This document shows, piece after piece, positions 38,024 to 48,668 of a stretch of 64,000 nucleotides of DNA. Source of the DNA: Amoebidium appalachense. Its lineage: Eukaryota; Ichthyosporea. A program made the translations under genes and the position numbers. The stretch's first letter is position 1. Every line of letters starts with the position of its first letter. The notes beneath the pieces are model-generated. The model searched no databases and was not told the DNA's origin. It saw nothing but the letters and a program-made list of their open reading frames with translations. The DNA is taken from contig CAVNZM010000008.1 in the NCBI GenBank assembly GCA_963693365.1, positions 5,022,001-5,086,000 of the forward strand, read 5' to 3'.

Positions 38024-38301
38024 GAAGGATCATGCCGGCGGCTCAAAAACGGTTACTCAGGGTGAGTTCGTGTTTTGCCCAATTGGGTCATGTGCTGATG
38101 ATTCACATCTGGCGCCCTAATCTAACTTTCGGATTTATGGACATATAATTAGTAGAAGGAGGTAACCATGCAACTTTAAAAAAAAATTTTTTTAACACTA
38201 TGCGTAAATAAGGGATAGCCAGTAGCCAAATGTCGACTTGGCGGTACCTGCGGAGTTTCCTTTCCTTTTCTTCCTTTCTTTTTCTTCTATACTTCTATTC
38301 T

Positions 38302-38345
<44 letters not shown>

Positions 38346-38626
38346 CTTTCCTTTTTTTCCCCACAGGACGCCAAGACTGAGGGCAGGCCAAGTGTCATAT
38401 TACTACAGAAATCCTCTAATTTTCATTGGTTCTGTGATTTAACCAATCAGACAGAGGCTCCGAAAAAGCCATGGAATACCATGGATGCGTAAACGCCAGC
38501 AAGAAACCAATCAATGAAAGGCACGTTTTTTCAACCAATGAAAACTAGCGGCCAAGTTAAATTCCAATCACACTCTAACATTGCAATGATTGCAGAGTAG
38601 GGGTAAACAAACGTAAACAGACTCAC

Positions 38627-38835
38627 GCGAGTTGGAAGTTATCGATATCAGTTCTTCTTCTGAGTTCTTCGATCCCGGATCCCGCGCTGCTCTTGTCAAA
38701 CTGTATGCACTGGGGCATAAGCTCCGCATGCAGATAGCGGCGCGGGTGTGGATCAGAGATAACACCAGAAATAGGGGTGCTCTTTGATGGAAAGAACTGT
38801 TGTTTGAGGGGTGTCGTTCCGTATTTGGGCTTCAT
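38627..38835 (-). CDS. Candidate first coding exon, unrecognised protein
   Basis: Starts at ATG 38835, with an in-frame TAA two codons upstream, and stays open for 69 codons plus two bases to a strong GTGAGT donor at 38626. It reads MKPKYGTTPLKQQFFPSKST, then HPRRYLHAELMPQCIQFDKS and ends in RRRTDIDNFQL. Composition is protein-like and not low complexity. I do not recognise the family and could not find the next exon. Five CCAAT-type motifs lie in the following 200 bp (38430-38570), so the stretch may also serve as a promoter for the other strand. Confidence 0.4.
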
Positions 38836-39622
38836 AGCTTACTATATATTAGAGATAGCTTATGCTTTTTTTTGACAACAAAATAAACCGGATATATGTT
38901 CATGATCATGCAATCGATGACACCAAAGCATGCACGCTGCGCGCATACACTGTCATTCATATATATGCTAATGTTCAGCCCCTGAAATGCCCAAACCTTT
39001 AAATTGAAAAACACAAAAATTTTCATTTGGGGGGGGTAAGTACACAAGCAAGTACTCCCTTCACTCGGCATGAAGTTGGCAAAGGAATCAAAACGCTGCC
39101 GCGTATATCAATCCCTTTCATACGGGCCGGTTCAGTAGTCACGGGTATACTACCGTGCCGAGACCCAAACCGTTTTAGCGACCGATTAGGTAGCTTTTTG
39201 GCCCGAAAGTCACTTTCCAAATTGGGAGCAATAACGATTTTCATTGGACAAAAGCTTCAGATCATACTATATAAGGCAGCTGCGCATGGATCTAAAGGTC
39301 ACTTTTTGGGGCTAACAAGGGTTCAGCGTGTAGAACGGCGGGCCGGGCCGGGTCCGGGCCCGCGCCGCCAACGAGCGAGTTTCCAATATGGAGCCTGGTG
39401 AAAGCATTTGCGGGGGGGCCCTGTTGTTGCGCTCCATTTCCCACCACTTACCCGCCTAGAGCTAGATGTTGGCACGTTTTTTTTTTTTTTGGGCAGGGCG
39501 CGGGCATTAGTTTTGGACACTAGCGCATTTCCGGGCCACCCAAGACCCCAAGCACGATGTTTTGGCAGCTGCACTAGGTTAAGGTTGTGTAACGTGGTAC
39601 CACTATTGGAACAACTTATACC

Positions 39623-40020
39623 ATGGATGATTTGGTGGTGTATACGTCTCTGAAATCGTTTTTGGAAGCACGCTACGAATCAGTAGTTTGCAATCATGTT
39701 TCCGACCTGCCAGACGACAACCTGCCGGAATTGACGCTTAACGACGTATTCCGGCAAACGAGAAAACTGTACAAAGCGAATATCAAAAGGGAAGAAGTGC
39801 GCACGGCTTTACTAGAGCACATGAGTGTAGATGCCAACAAAGGCGATGCCAAATGTTGTTAAAAAGAAAACGTGGAACGAAATTTATGATCGACTGAACG
39901 AAACTCGGTGAGCTGATCAGAAAGCACGGCGCCGGCGCGCATTGAATGTACAGGTATATGGCGACATGACTTTGCATCGCTCGCGGCTTCGCGCTAATGC
40001 GTATCTTGCTAGCCTGACAT
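39623..40020 (+). pseudogene. Small ORF followed by frame-broken coding-like sequence
   Basis: ATG 39623 opens an 79-codon ORF (MDDLVVYTSLKSFLEARYES, then LNDVFRQTRKLYKANIKREE) ending at a TAA at 39860. Coding-like sequence seems to go on in another frame (VVKKKTWNEIYDRLNETR) and past an in-frame TGA. This looks like a decayed single-exon gene or transposon ORF with at least one frameshift and one stop. Alternatively the GTGAGC at 39908 is a splice donor. Family unknown. Confidence 0.3.
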
Positions 40021-40942
40021 TTGGCGAATCAACGGATCTTATCTTATTACATCGAAGCTGAATCTCGATTTGCTGAAAGCCAATGGAACAACGGTGCGTG
40101 TGCCTGCATTTGTTTACAGCTCGGAGAACCAATCCGAGGGCTCCGTGGAATATTGGTCGAAGCCACGTGCCCCCGATGCGTGGGAGCAGTGACGTATACG
40201 CCAAGATATGACACTAGGGGGCCCGGCTGAGCGAAAGTCCCATGGGGTACGGTAGCCAGCCGAGGAAGCCTTGTAGGTGACCCTAGGCTAGATAGCCAGG
40301 CACTTCCGAGTTTCTAGACTTCCAGACGAATCTACTCCATCTGCCTACTTTTCTTTTCATTTGACTCGGGTTTATTGATCCGTTGATAAAGGCAACGTGC
40401 AGCCACAGGCTACATAACCACCAATAGAACTGAAAAAGCTACGAAATAAAAATAAAGCGACAAGTGACAAAGGACACCAGCACGCAAAACCTTAAGTGTA
40501 CGTGTATGCGTGAAACTAGTTTGCTCCAACTAGTCATATAATGCATCGATGTTGACCAGACCACACTCCGCAAGAAGACATCATTACTGCTATACTTTTC
40601 TTTGTGTTTTATAATGGATTTTATTTCGATCGCAGCATCAGATAGGGCTAAGCCTCGGAATGGATATATATGGTACAGTTGCCATACAATAGACGCAACG
40701 AGATAGATGCTGAGATAGTAGCTTCACCGGATATCCAACTCATCAATATACTAAAACCGAGAATTCTACCTTAAGCTGCTAAAAGCTGCACGTATGAGCT
40801 CAACTACGGGGGTCGAGCCATGCAAGAATAAATTGCATAGAAAATGTCATACATTTTGCTATTCAACAAATAGATAGAGTCTATCATGATTCATTTTATT
40901 ATGATTTCATCAGATTCTTTTATTTTTTTGTTTCAAGTCCCA

Positions 40943-40976
<34 letters not shown>

Positions 40977-42359
40977 CTCCTTTCCCCGACACCCGCCTCC
41001 CGGAAGTTGACCAAAAATAAAAATAAAAACAAAAAATGGCCAAAAAAAAAATCATAATAAAGAATCATCTATAAAAAATGCCAAGGCAGCCGTAGGGTCG
41101 ATAGCTCAAGCATGTGCACCGTGATACATGATATAGGTTGGCAGGCAGGAGTGGGCCGGGATTTAACCCTCCAGCATGATCAAGAAGCAGCAAAGCCCCT
41201 CCCCCCCCCCCCCCCCGGGAAACCCTTCACGGTGCCACCGCTGCGGGGTGAATTTCATCCATCTTCCTGCGCCAACTGAAGTACCGGTCTCCCCGTGCCA
41301 ACGACAGCCGCTGCCTTGGTGGACCCAAGATTGTGTTGATCAACTTCTTTACCTGGTGTGCAAGTGAGTAGCCAGGTGCCTCTCCCATGATTCCATCAGA
41401 AATGGTGGATGGAGCCAGTGATGGTGTACCATGCGCAGGCACGCATATGATGCGTTGTCGTCAGGAGTTTAGAATTCGAATGTCAAAGTGAATACACAGC
41501 CGCAGACTATCATGTGTGAGCTCAGCCTTGCACTGCAAGTGAGGTTTATTTGAAAGTCAGGGAGGGAATGAGCGATAATGCCTGTGACAACGTAATGCAA
41601 CCTGATGGGGCAAACCTTTCACTAACCAGGATATTTATTAGAAGAGAGCAATACTGCCGTGTCGAATGGACATAGATGGAATACAGGGCTCAGACTAGGG
41701 CTAATTAAGTTGTCAACACCTGTACATTCACTACATGTTACATACCTCAGTCTCCGAAAGTCGGCTGTATATATGCTTACGCATGGCTCCGCGTCGCAAT
41801 GCTCGTCATCTAACAGGCAGGTTCTAAGTATATATACCGTATGAAGGAAGACTATGCAGCCAAGCACTAGGTTAGCAGCCCATCAGAGAGCTGGGCTGCA
41901 ACTCATGCGCAACAGGTAACAAACGTGTGACACGTACTCGTTTGAACCATCACTTAGTCGAGGCACGGTGGTCAATGGAGTAACACTCCTGCTTTATTGT
42001 TAGTAAGCTATGGCGCTTGGAGGCCACTAAGAAAAATAATATGGCATATATTGAGTGATGTACAAACTATTTAGTGTTAGTTGTCCCTGACGATGGGTTA
42101 ACAGAACATGGAGAAACTATAGATAAAGAGCTGGGCGTGGCTGAAGCGGCTGGCAAGAGCTAACACAAGAGAACGGTTATCGAAGAATCAATTACGACAC
42201 GAAGTTTTTCTGCGTACATTCATTGGGTGACCATGGTTGCACTACAGCAAGTAGGTGGTGTCAGGGGCTTGAAACAGGACGAGGAGAGGGTGGCAGATAG
42301 CCTGAGCGTAAGCAACAGAGAGAGCCATGAGAAAGAGATCTAGAGAGCAAACCAAGGAG

Positions 42360-42623
42360 AAACAAACAGAGACCCGGGGGGGAGGGGGGGGGGGGAGATA
42401 GCGAATAAAGTGAGAGGGGAAGGGGGGGGGGGGGAGAAGAGAGAGAGAGGGGGGGGGGGACGGAGGGAGAGAGCGAGAGGAAGGGAAGGAGGGGAAGAGA
42501 GAGAGTGAGAGAGAGAGGGAGAGACAGACAGAGAGAGAGAGAGAGGGGGGGGGGAGAGAGAGGGAGGGAAGGAGGGGGGAGAGAGAGAGAGACAGAGAGA
42601 GGGGGGGGGGTAGAGAGAGAGGG

Positions 42624-42696
<73 letters not shown>

Positions 42697-42815
42697 GGGA
42701 GAGAGAGAGACAGGGGGAGAGGGAGAGAGAGAGAGAGAAGAAAGGAGAGACAGAGAGGGGGAGGGGAGGAGCTGGACAAAGTGACAGAGAGATAGAGAGA
42801 CAGATTGAGACAGAG
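42360..42815. repeat. (GA)n / poly-G array
   Basis: Alternating G runs and GA repeats, longest GA block about 42627-42686. Confidence 0.95.
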
Positions 42816-43281
42816 AGCGAAAGAAAGCCCGCGTATGCAAGTCTTTTTCGTGCGTACGTGCGTGCGCGTCGTGCGCATGCGTGGGTGTATCCGCGGGAGT
42901 GGAAGGGAGAGGGAGGGGGAGAGAGGGAGGGAGAAAAAAAAAGAGATAAAGAGAACCAGAGAATAATGCCAGCTCTAAAAAGTAGCTTAGAGAGAGAGAG
43001 GCGCCTGTTCATAAAGTGAAACTTAAGGTTTGCATCGATCGTACGGCGTCCAAAACGAAAAAAAAACAAAAAAACACAGCTGCCAGGTTACTATTGTAAA
43101 CGTGAGCTGGCGTACGACGCCAGAAGAAATACCTCGATAGCGGCCCGGAATCCGCCAAAACCCCGGCCCTCCTCATGAAACGGCTCAGTGGTAAAGTGAG
43201 GGGGGGCCGGGTTGGAAATTTTGATTTTGTAAGTCTACAGGAAAAAATAACTTATGGTGGATTCATGTTGCAACCGAACAT

Positions 43282-43349
43282 AATGTAGTGAGCCGCTTCA
43301 CGTGGGGGCTAGAATTTAGATAATGGGAATCTAGATAATAAGCGTTAAA
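43282..43349 (+). repeat. Left terminal repeat of the YR retroelement
   Basis: Begins AATGTAGTGAGCCGCTTCAC and is identical over 68 bp to 48072-48139; the next base differs. Confidence 0.9.
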
Positions 43350-44192
43350 TATGATTGGTGGCTTTTCCACTGTTCTAAAAATGTGAGTGAGCCGCGCACC
43401 AGCTTTGTAGAGCTGGCTGTGGGCGTCGTTCGTTCAGTTCTTGTTTTTAGAGCTAGTGTGTAGGCGAAAAGAAAAAAGGGGAGGGAGCAACGTGATAAGG
43501 TACTACTAGTAATAATTAGGCTGTTTGGGTGTTTTCTTGGTTTGGTGGCACCTTGTGTAAAGGGGCAGAAGCTGAGACCTCAGTCTGATTAGTTGGTGCC
43601 TTACGGTTTGCTCTTGCTTTCTCTTTGGTTTTCGTTTTAGCGTTTGTGTGAGTGTCTGGCATCAGAGGTAAAAGGGATTTGTAGAGTTAGTTGGTTGAAC
43701 TAAGTTTGGTGGTGCTACTGTAAAAGAGCACAAACTAGTTGCCTTAGCTAGCTGTCCTTTTTTCTGTTGACTTCTGCAATTGTCACACGAATTCTGGCAA
43801 CTCAACGTTAACCAGCTCGTTCTCCTCATTTTCAAGGTTCCTTTTTTCGCTCTAGATATTAATACGACCTTTACATTTGTCTTTTCCCTTCAGTATGTTG
43901 TTTAGCTCGCTAGCGCTGAGGAGTCTTGTAGAGTGAAAAACTACGTAAATTTTGTCTGTCTCTCTGCCTATACAGTCACAGTGAACTTTCTGAACTCCAA
44001 GCATTACAAATACGTGCTCTGCTTTCCTTGACATGGGCAAGTGAGCCTCTCTTCTTCCCGAGCAGAACTCTCTTATATACGACATTGTGAGTCAATGCAC
44101 GGTCTCTACTAGGTAGTCGAGCTCGGTGTAAACACACGGCCTCCCCCTGTGGGGAGGTGCGGGGGGTGTCACGGTGGCGCGCGTGTGTGTGG

Positions 44193-46721
44193 ATGGACCG
44201 TTCGATGGCAACAAGGATGCCTAGGCCCAGCTTCCACAGATTCGTACCCCCCTGCGCCTCCCGCAGCTGCCCAGCTGAGGCAGGGGGAGGCCACGGTCCA
44301 CAGCCTTCGTTCCCGAACACAGCTGCCACGGAACCAGCTGAGTTTGGTTCTTTCCCTCGGAAGTGGTACACCGGTGAGCCCGTAGCCCCCCATGTTAGTA
44401 CCCCTGGTGAGGGCGTCACGGGCGCGGCTGAGCCAGGCTTGTTTCCCCATGTGTCTAATGATTTACTTCCACTTCCCCTTTTTGTAGTCCCGCTGTTGCT
44501 TGATGGTGTTAGGTTGTCCTCTCCAAGAAGACGTGGGAGGTTCAACAAGAGATTTGCTGTGTTAAAGTTGGTTAATAGAACCATAGCTGCAATCAACACG
44601 TTGTATAATGGGCCACCTGGCTCGGTAGAATCTCCTAGGAACGATGTTTGGCACAACATGCACGACACCTCTTCCCAGAATCACACACACTTTTCAACAT
44701 TTTCCCCTCCTACCAGCACACACTTTTTTCCCACGCCTTTTCCTAAATCCACGCACTTTTCTCATGCACCCTCACCGGCACAGACACAATCCATTCAGCG
44801 AATTTTCGTTTTTTGCGCGGATATGCGCCGCAGGATCAGCAATGTCCCCTTAGCGGCTGTGTCTGAATCTTTCCCATATTTCAATCACTCAAAAGCTTTC
44901 ACCCCCATAGTTGCTGAGCGTATTGCCCTTCCTCCTGAGGGGTTTGGGGCAACAGTTCCGCTCCTAGAGGTCCTTCCACCTGACCTCAAGGAGATGATGG
45001 AGAAGCCAAACGTGTTGGTGGTGGCGTCAAATCGCACGGGTGACGCGGTCGGACAGCCGAACGGTCACGGAGTTTGCGGGCTTGGGGGCGTGTTGGCAAC
45101 TGAGAGCACCACTGAGGGTGCTGAAGGAGCCCACCCTTTGCCCGGGCGTCCTGTCCATGCATTTGCGTCGCCTGCGGAGTGGCCTATATTGGCTAAGCGT
45201 ATGTATGTTTGTGGTATGGTTGCTTTTTCAGAAATTTCGGAGCCCCCAAAGATTATCAATGGTTTATTTGCGGTGGAGAAAGATGAGAAGGAAGACCGTC
45301 TTATCATGGATGCTCGCCCCATGAATGCAGTCATGATAGACCCGCCCAATCCGAATTTTCCCAGTCCGGCAGATTTGTGTAGTATCATTGTTCCGAAGGA
45401 CGCAGCGGTGGTGGTGGCCAAGTACGATTTTTCGAATTTCTACCACCGTTTTCGGGTGCCAGACTGGCTGTCTTGGTACCAAGGGCTTCCGCCGGTTTCG
45501 TCTTCAGCAGTGGGACTGCCGGGTGTCGATAGGTTGTTGTATCCGCGGGTGTTGTCTATGCCGATGGGCTGGAAATGGGCACCGTTTGTCGCCCAACGTT
45601 CTCACCAGCACATCACGCACCCGCCTTTACGTATCGAACGATGCATCCAATCGAATTATTCACCGGCACATTCCATTACCGACCAATCGGATACGGCACA
45701 TTTGATCTACGTGGATGATTGGGTGGGGGTTGGGTTGGAGGAATCTACTGTAAATTCCGAGATGACGGCAGCCGGGCGCGCTGGAGAGACACACGGATTC
45801 GAAATAAAACCGTCCAAAACGGTCACGGCGTCACGAGACCACCCGGAGACCGTAGCACTTGGGTTGGCTATAGGACGGGACGGTGTTATTCGACCGGATG
45901 CATCACGGTTGGCGCGGCTACTAGCCGACACAAAGGCGGTTCTGTTCATGCGGGAGGTGGCTCCACGGGCGTTATCTCGTTTGCTTGGGGGCTGGGCGTG
46001 GTTGTTGCTTTTGAATAGAGCTTTATTTTCTGTGTTAGAGGCGAGTTATCAGTTTGCGTTGTCAGCCGGCCAATGTCCACTAACGGCATGCCCAATCCCC
46101 TCTGCAGTCAAGGGGGAGTTGGCCCTGTTGGTGGATTTGGCACCTCTCATTGTGTGTGATTTGACGGCTGCTCCCGCCTCTCTTCTGTTGGCATCAGATG
46201 CGTCCACCAAGGGAGCAGGTGTTTCTATTGCGTCCGTTACGGCTGAGCAATCGTTGACGGCATTAGCACAGTCGGTGTCCAGACCCGGTTATTCCTTCTT
46301 GGGGCCTGTGGACGACACCGGTGAGCTCGTGATTAACGCCCTTTCAGCCGATGAATGTAACGACAGCACGAACCACCCCACGACCGACGACTCTTTTCTG
46401 AAAGTAGTTGACGGTCTGCAGTGGCACCATCCGATATCTACTCCGTGGCGGCACGAAGATCACATCACCATCCTCGAGGGGCACGCGCTGCTATTATCAC
46501 TACGACGTTTCACGCGAGCACCACAAAATCACAGCACCAGAGTAGCTCATCTCATCGACAACACATCTTTATTGTTTGCGGTGGCCAAGGGTAGATCGAG
46601 TTCACGACGGCTAAACCATCTGTGCCGGCGGGTGGCAGCACTTGTGTGTGCAGCCGCACTTCGACCGGCGTGGGTGTGGGTCCCTTCTGCCCACAATCCA
46701 GCAGACACTGCCGTCACGTGA
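44193..46721 (+). CDS. YR-retroelement polyprotein: reverse transcriptase and RNase H
   Basis: Copies element RNA into DNA. The first ATG of the open frame is 44193 (the frame is open from 44157); the stop TGA is 46719-46721. The first ~330 residues are Pro/Ser/Thr-rich and may include a Gag-like part. RT motifs follow: GLFAVEKDEKEDRLIMDARP (fingers), AKYDFSNFYHRFRV (first catalytic Asp), MPMGWKWAPFVAQ, LIYVDDWVGV (YVDD at 45708-45719), then FEIKPSKT. RNase H is seen as LLLASDASTKGAGVS, ILEGHALLLSLR, HLIDNTSLLFA and a terminal HNPADTA, covering the acidic active-site residues. No stop or frameshift within. The recombinase lies downstream in the +1 frame. Confidence 0.9.
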   Translation: MDRSMATRMPRPSFHRFVPPCASRSCPAEAGGGHGPQPSFPNTAATEPAEFGSFPRKWYTGEPVAPHVSTPGEGVTGAAEPGLFPHVSNDLLPLPLFVVPLLLDGVRLSSPRRRGRFNKRFAVLKLVNRTIAAINTLYNGPPGSVESPRNDVWHNMHDTSSQNHTHFSTFSPPTSTHFFPTPFPKSTHFSHAPSPAQTQSIQRIFVFCADMRRRISNVPLAAVSESFPYFNHSKAFTPIVAERIALPPEGFGATVPLLEVLPPDLKEMMEKPNVLVVASNRTGDAVGQPNGHGVCGLGGVLATESTTEGAEGAHPLPGRPVHAFASPAEWPILAKRMYVCGMVAFSEISEPPKIINGLFAVEKDEKEDRLIMDARPMNAVMIDPPNPNFPSPADLCSIIVPKDAAVVVAKYDFSNFYHRFRVPDWLSWYQGLPPVSSSAVGLPGVDRLLYPRVLSMPMGWKWAPFVAQRSHQHITHPPLRIERCIQSNYSPAHSITDQSDTAHLIYVDDWVGVGLEESTVNSEMTAAGRAGETHGFEIKPSKTVTASRDHPETVALGLAIGRDGVIRPDASRLARLLADTKAVLFMREVAPRALSRLLGGWAWLLLLNRALFSVLEASYQFALSAGQCPLTACPIPSAVKGELALLVDLAPLIVCDLTAAPASLLLASDASTKGAGVSIASVTAEQSLTALAQSVSRPGYSFLGPVDDTGELVINALSADECNDSTNHPTTDDSFLKVVDGLQWHHPISTPWRHEDHITILEGHALLLSLRRFTRAPQNHSTRVAHLIDNTSLLFAVAKGRSSSRRLNHLCRRVAALVCAAALRPAWVWVPSAHNPADTAVT

Positions 46722-46749
46722 CGTCGTCCCCTCTGCAAAAATCACGCAT

Positions 46750-47688
46750 ATGCTCAATCTCAATGTCACGGCTCCCACAGTGGCGAAATACGACAACGCC
46801 TTGAACAAATTCGTAGCGTGGTGTGTGGAAGATGGGGTGAGCACCTTCCAGTCGGTAGAGCAGGTGGATAACATGCTTGCGAGCTATGCAGCTGACATGT
46901 ACGAAGAGTTGGGGGAGACCCGCAGCGGGCTCGCCCACTGCAAGACGGTGCTGTCAGCCATCCACCATTTCTATCCCCAGTGCAAGGACTCCTTGGTCCT
47001 GTCGGCCAGGGTCCTAAGGGGGTGGGACCATGCTAACCCGACCAATCACCACAGACCACTCCCCTACGACTACATGATTTTGGCAGTGTCGGCTCTGTGG
47101 GAATACAAGATGCCGCACGTAGCACTCTATCTGTGTATGTCATTCGCAACCTACACCCGGCCGGGGGAGCTCTCGCGGCGCACGGTGGCAGACTTCATTC
47201 CTCCGAATGATCCACGGTTGATTGAAATCAATGCTCCAGCGGGCAGTGCAGTGTTGCTTCTTCCACGGTCCAAAACGGGCAATCATCAGATGGTGGTGAT
47301 CCGTGATCCAGTGTGCTTGCATTTGCTGCAGAAGCTCATGGCAGTGGGTGCATTTCCCCATGGCTCCCGCCCATCCGACCCTCTGTTTCATCCTGGGTAC
47401 ACACCATCGCTGGTAGCAACTCTTATGCAACAGAGTCTGACGGCTGTGGGCCTGGATAGCGACTTCTCATTGTACAGCACACGGCACGGGGCAGCCTCCA
47501 CAGCAGCACTCAGAGGGGAGGACTATGAGCAAATTCGTATCAATGGTCGGTGGCGTAATTTCACGACGCCTTTCAACCACTACATTGACACGAACAAGGC
47601 CATGCTCCTGGCAATTTCAATGCCCGCTCATCTGTCAGCCCAGGCAAAATCCTTGGCCCGTAGGCCACACATGATTACGCACGATTAG
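46750..47688 (+). CDS. YR-retroelement tyrosine recombinase, about 312 aa from first ATG
   Basis: Integrates the element by site-specific strand exchange. The open frame reaches back to 46642 without an ATG, overlapping the RT ORF by 80 bases; the first ATG (46750) is 28 bases after the RT stop. Synthesis may therefore use frameshifting or reinitiation. The N-terminal SAM-like core-binding part (VAKYDNALNKFVAWCVEDGV) is followed by the catalytic fold: Arg in YTRPGELSRRTV, Lys in PRSKTGNHQM, box II YSTRHGAAS, then GRWRNFTTPFNHYI with the nucleophile Tyr. Box II has Tyr instead of the first His of the HxxR motif. All catalytic landmarks are present, so an active enzyme is plausible. Confidence 0.88.
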   Translation: MLNLNVTAPTVAKYDNALNKFVAWCVEDGVSTFQSVEQVDNMLASYAADMYEELGETRSGLAHCKTVLSAIHHFYPQCKDSLVLSARVLRGWDHANPTNHHRPLPYDYMILAVSALWEYKMPHVALYLCMSFATYTRPGELSRRTVADFIPPNDPRLIEINAPAGSAVLLLPRSKTGNHQMVVIRDPVCLHLLQKLMAVGAFPHGSRPSDPLFHPGYTPSLVATLMQQSLTAVGLDSDFSLYSTRHGAASTAALRGEDYEQIRINGRWRNFTTPFNHYIDTNKAMLLAISMPAHLSAQAKSLARRPHMITHD

Positions 47689-48071
47689 CAGCTACAGGCT
47701 TCTACTACACACACCCAACACACATTATTTAAAAGACACAATCACAAAATAAAAACAAGTAGGGTAGGTTTGGATAGATGAAGGGGTTCTTTCGGCCATT
47801 GTGTGCTGGAAGTGCTGTTCCTTCAATAGCCTATCATACACACACAAACACACACACATACACACACACACAAGTGTGCACACACACACAGTGTTCTGGG
47901 GTTTAGGGGGTTTATCCGGGGGTTTTGGGGGTTTTCTGATCAGATACTGATATTATTTATTAGGGCTAAAATCAATAATAAAATTCCTCACTGACTTGCA
48001 TTTCTGCTTCTCTTTGTCTCGGTCACCTCGGGGAGCCACGACGGGAGTGAGGGGAAGTCTTGCCTCCGGCA

Positions 48072-48139
48072 AATGTAGTGAGCCGCTTCACGTGGGGGCT
48101 AGAATTTAGATAATGGGAATCTAGATAATAAGCGTTAAA
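48072..48139 (+). repeat. Internal direct copy of the terminal repeat
   Basis: 68 bp identical to the left terminal repeat, located about 380 bp after the recombinase stop codon. Confidence 0.9.
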
Positions 48140-48637
48140 AATGTCCACTCCGATCGATCGCTTTAAATTTAATGCATTCTATCAGGGTCTAGAATCTGGA
48201 TGCCCATCTTCCAGATGTCGCAATCTGGAAGAGGGGGGAGGGGGGGTCTTCCAGATGTCTGGAGCCAATCTAGAAATTGAACAGATTTCCGATTGGTCGG
48301 CTGCATTTTGTCTAGACCAATCAATGACCTTATTGAAGATCATTGGTCCAAAAGGGGTTTTTTGCATACCTGTGCTATGCTGTAGTTTCTGTCTCCTGTT
48401 TTGTTATGAAGTTTTCAGCGATACGTATATATAAACCTTGCAAAAAATATTAATATGCATATTTATAAGCTTATAAAATATTTATCACAGTCTCAGTGTT
48501 AAGTTTTTACATTTATTTATTAAACAAAACAAGAATCAATGTAGAGTTTCTAAATTATCTAAATCATACCTGTGCGAACCGGAACAATTTAGAACGTTCT
48601 AAAGACAATTTAGAACTTCCAGATTTGCCGCATTTCT

Positions 48638-48668
48638 AAATTCTAGCTCCCACGTGAAGCGGCTCACT
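48638..48668 (-). repeat. Right inverted terminal repeat
   Basis: Ends in CACGTGAAGCGGCTCACT. It is the reverse complement of the first part of the 68-bp repeat over 31 bases with one mismatch. Confidence 0.9.

Larger units (their letters stand above)
38836..43281. other. Gene-poor region before the retroelement
   Basis: Mostly unique, AT-rich DNA at 40250-42240 without recognisable genes. C runs lie at 40945-40973 and 41201-41216; GA/G-rich arrays at 42370-42800. A short Cys-containing ORF near 41230-41365 (SRCHRCGVNFIHLP) ends at a GTGAGT donor on the plus strand but has no partner exon. Near 43185 the string GGCTCAGTGGTAAAGTG resembles a Pol III A box, but no good B box follows. Confidence 0.4.
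43282..48668 (+). mobile_element. Tyrosine-recombinase (DIRS-superfamily) retroelement, about 5.4 kb
   Basis: The order reverse transcriptase-RNase H then tyrosine recombinase, with no aspartic protease and no DDE integrase, is diagnostic of DIRS-type YR retrotransposons. The terminal pattern agrees: a 68-bp sequence at 43282-43349 is repeated exactly at 48072-48139, and its first 31 bases return inverted (one mismatch) at 48638-48668. This recalls inverted terminal repeats plus an internal complementary region. No target-site duplication is visible, as expected for recombinase-mediated insertion. Both ORFs are free of stops, so the copy may be recent. The exact outer limits are inferred from the repeats. 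Confidence 0.85.

Noticed and set aside
44157-44192. GTG at 44157 as the start of the RT ORF
   Set aside because: Eukaryotic translation rarely starts at GTG; the first in-frame ATG is 44193, with upstream frame simply open.
43976-44668. 230-codon minus-strand ORF opposite the start of the RT ORF
   Set aside because: Antisense shadow of the GC-rich retroelement coding region.
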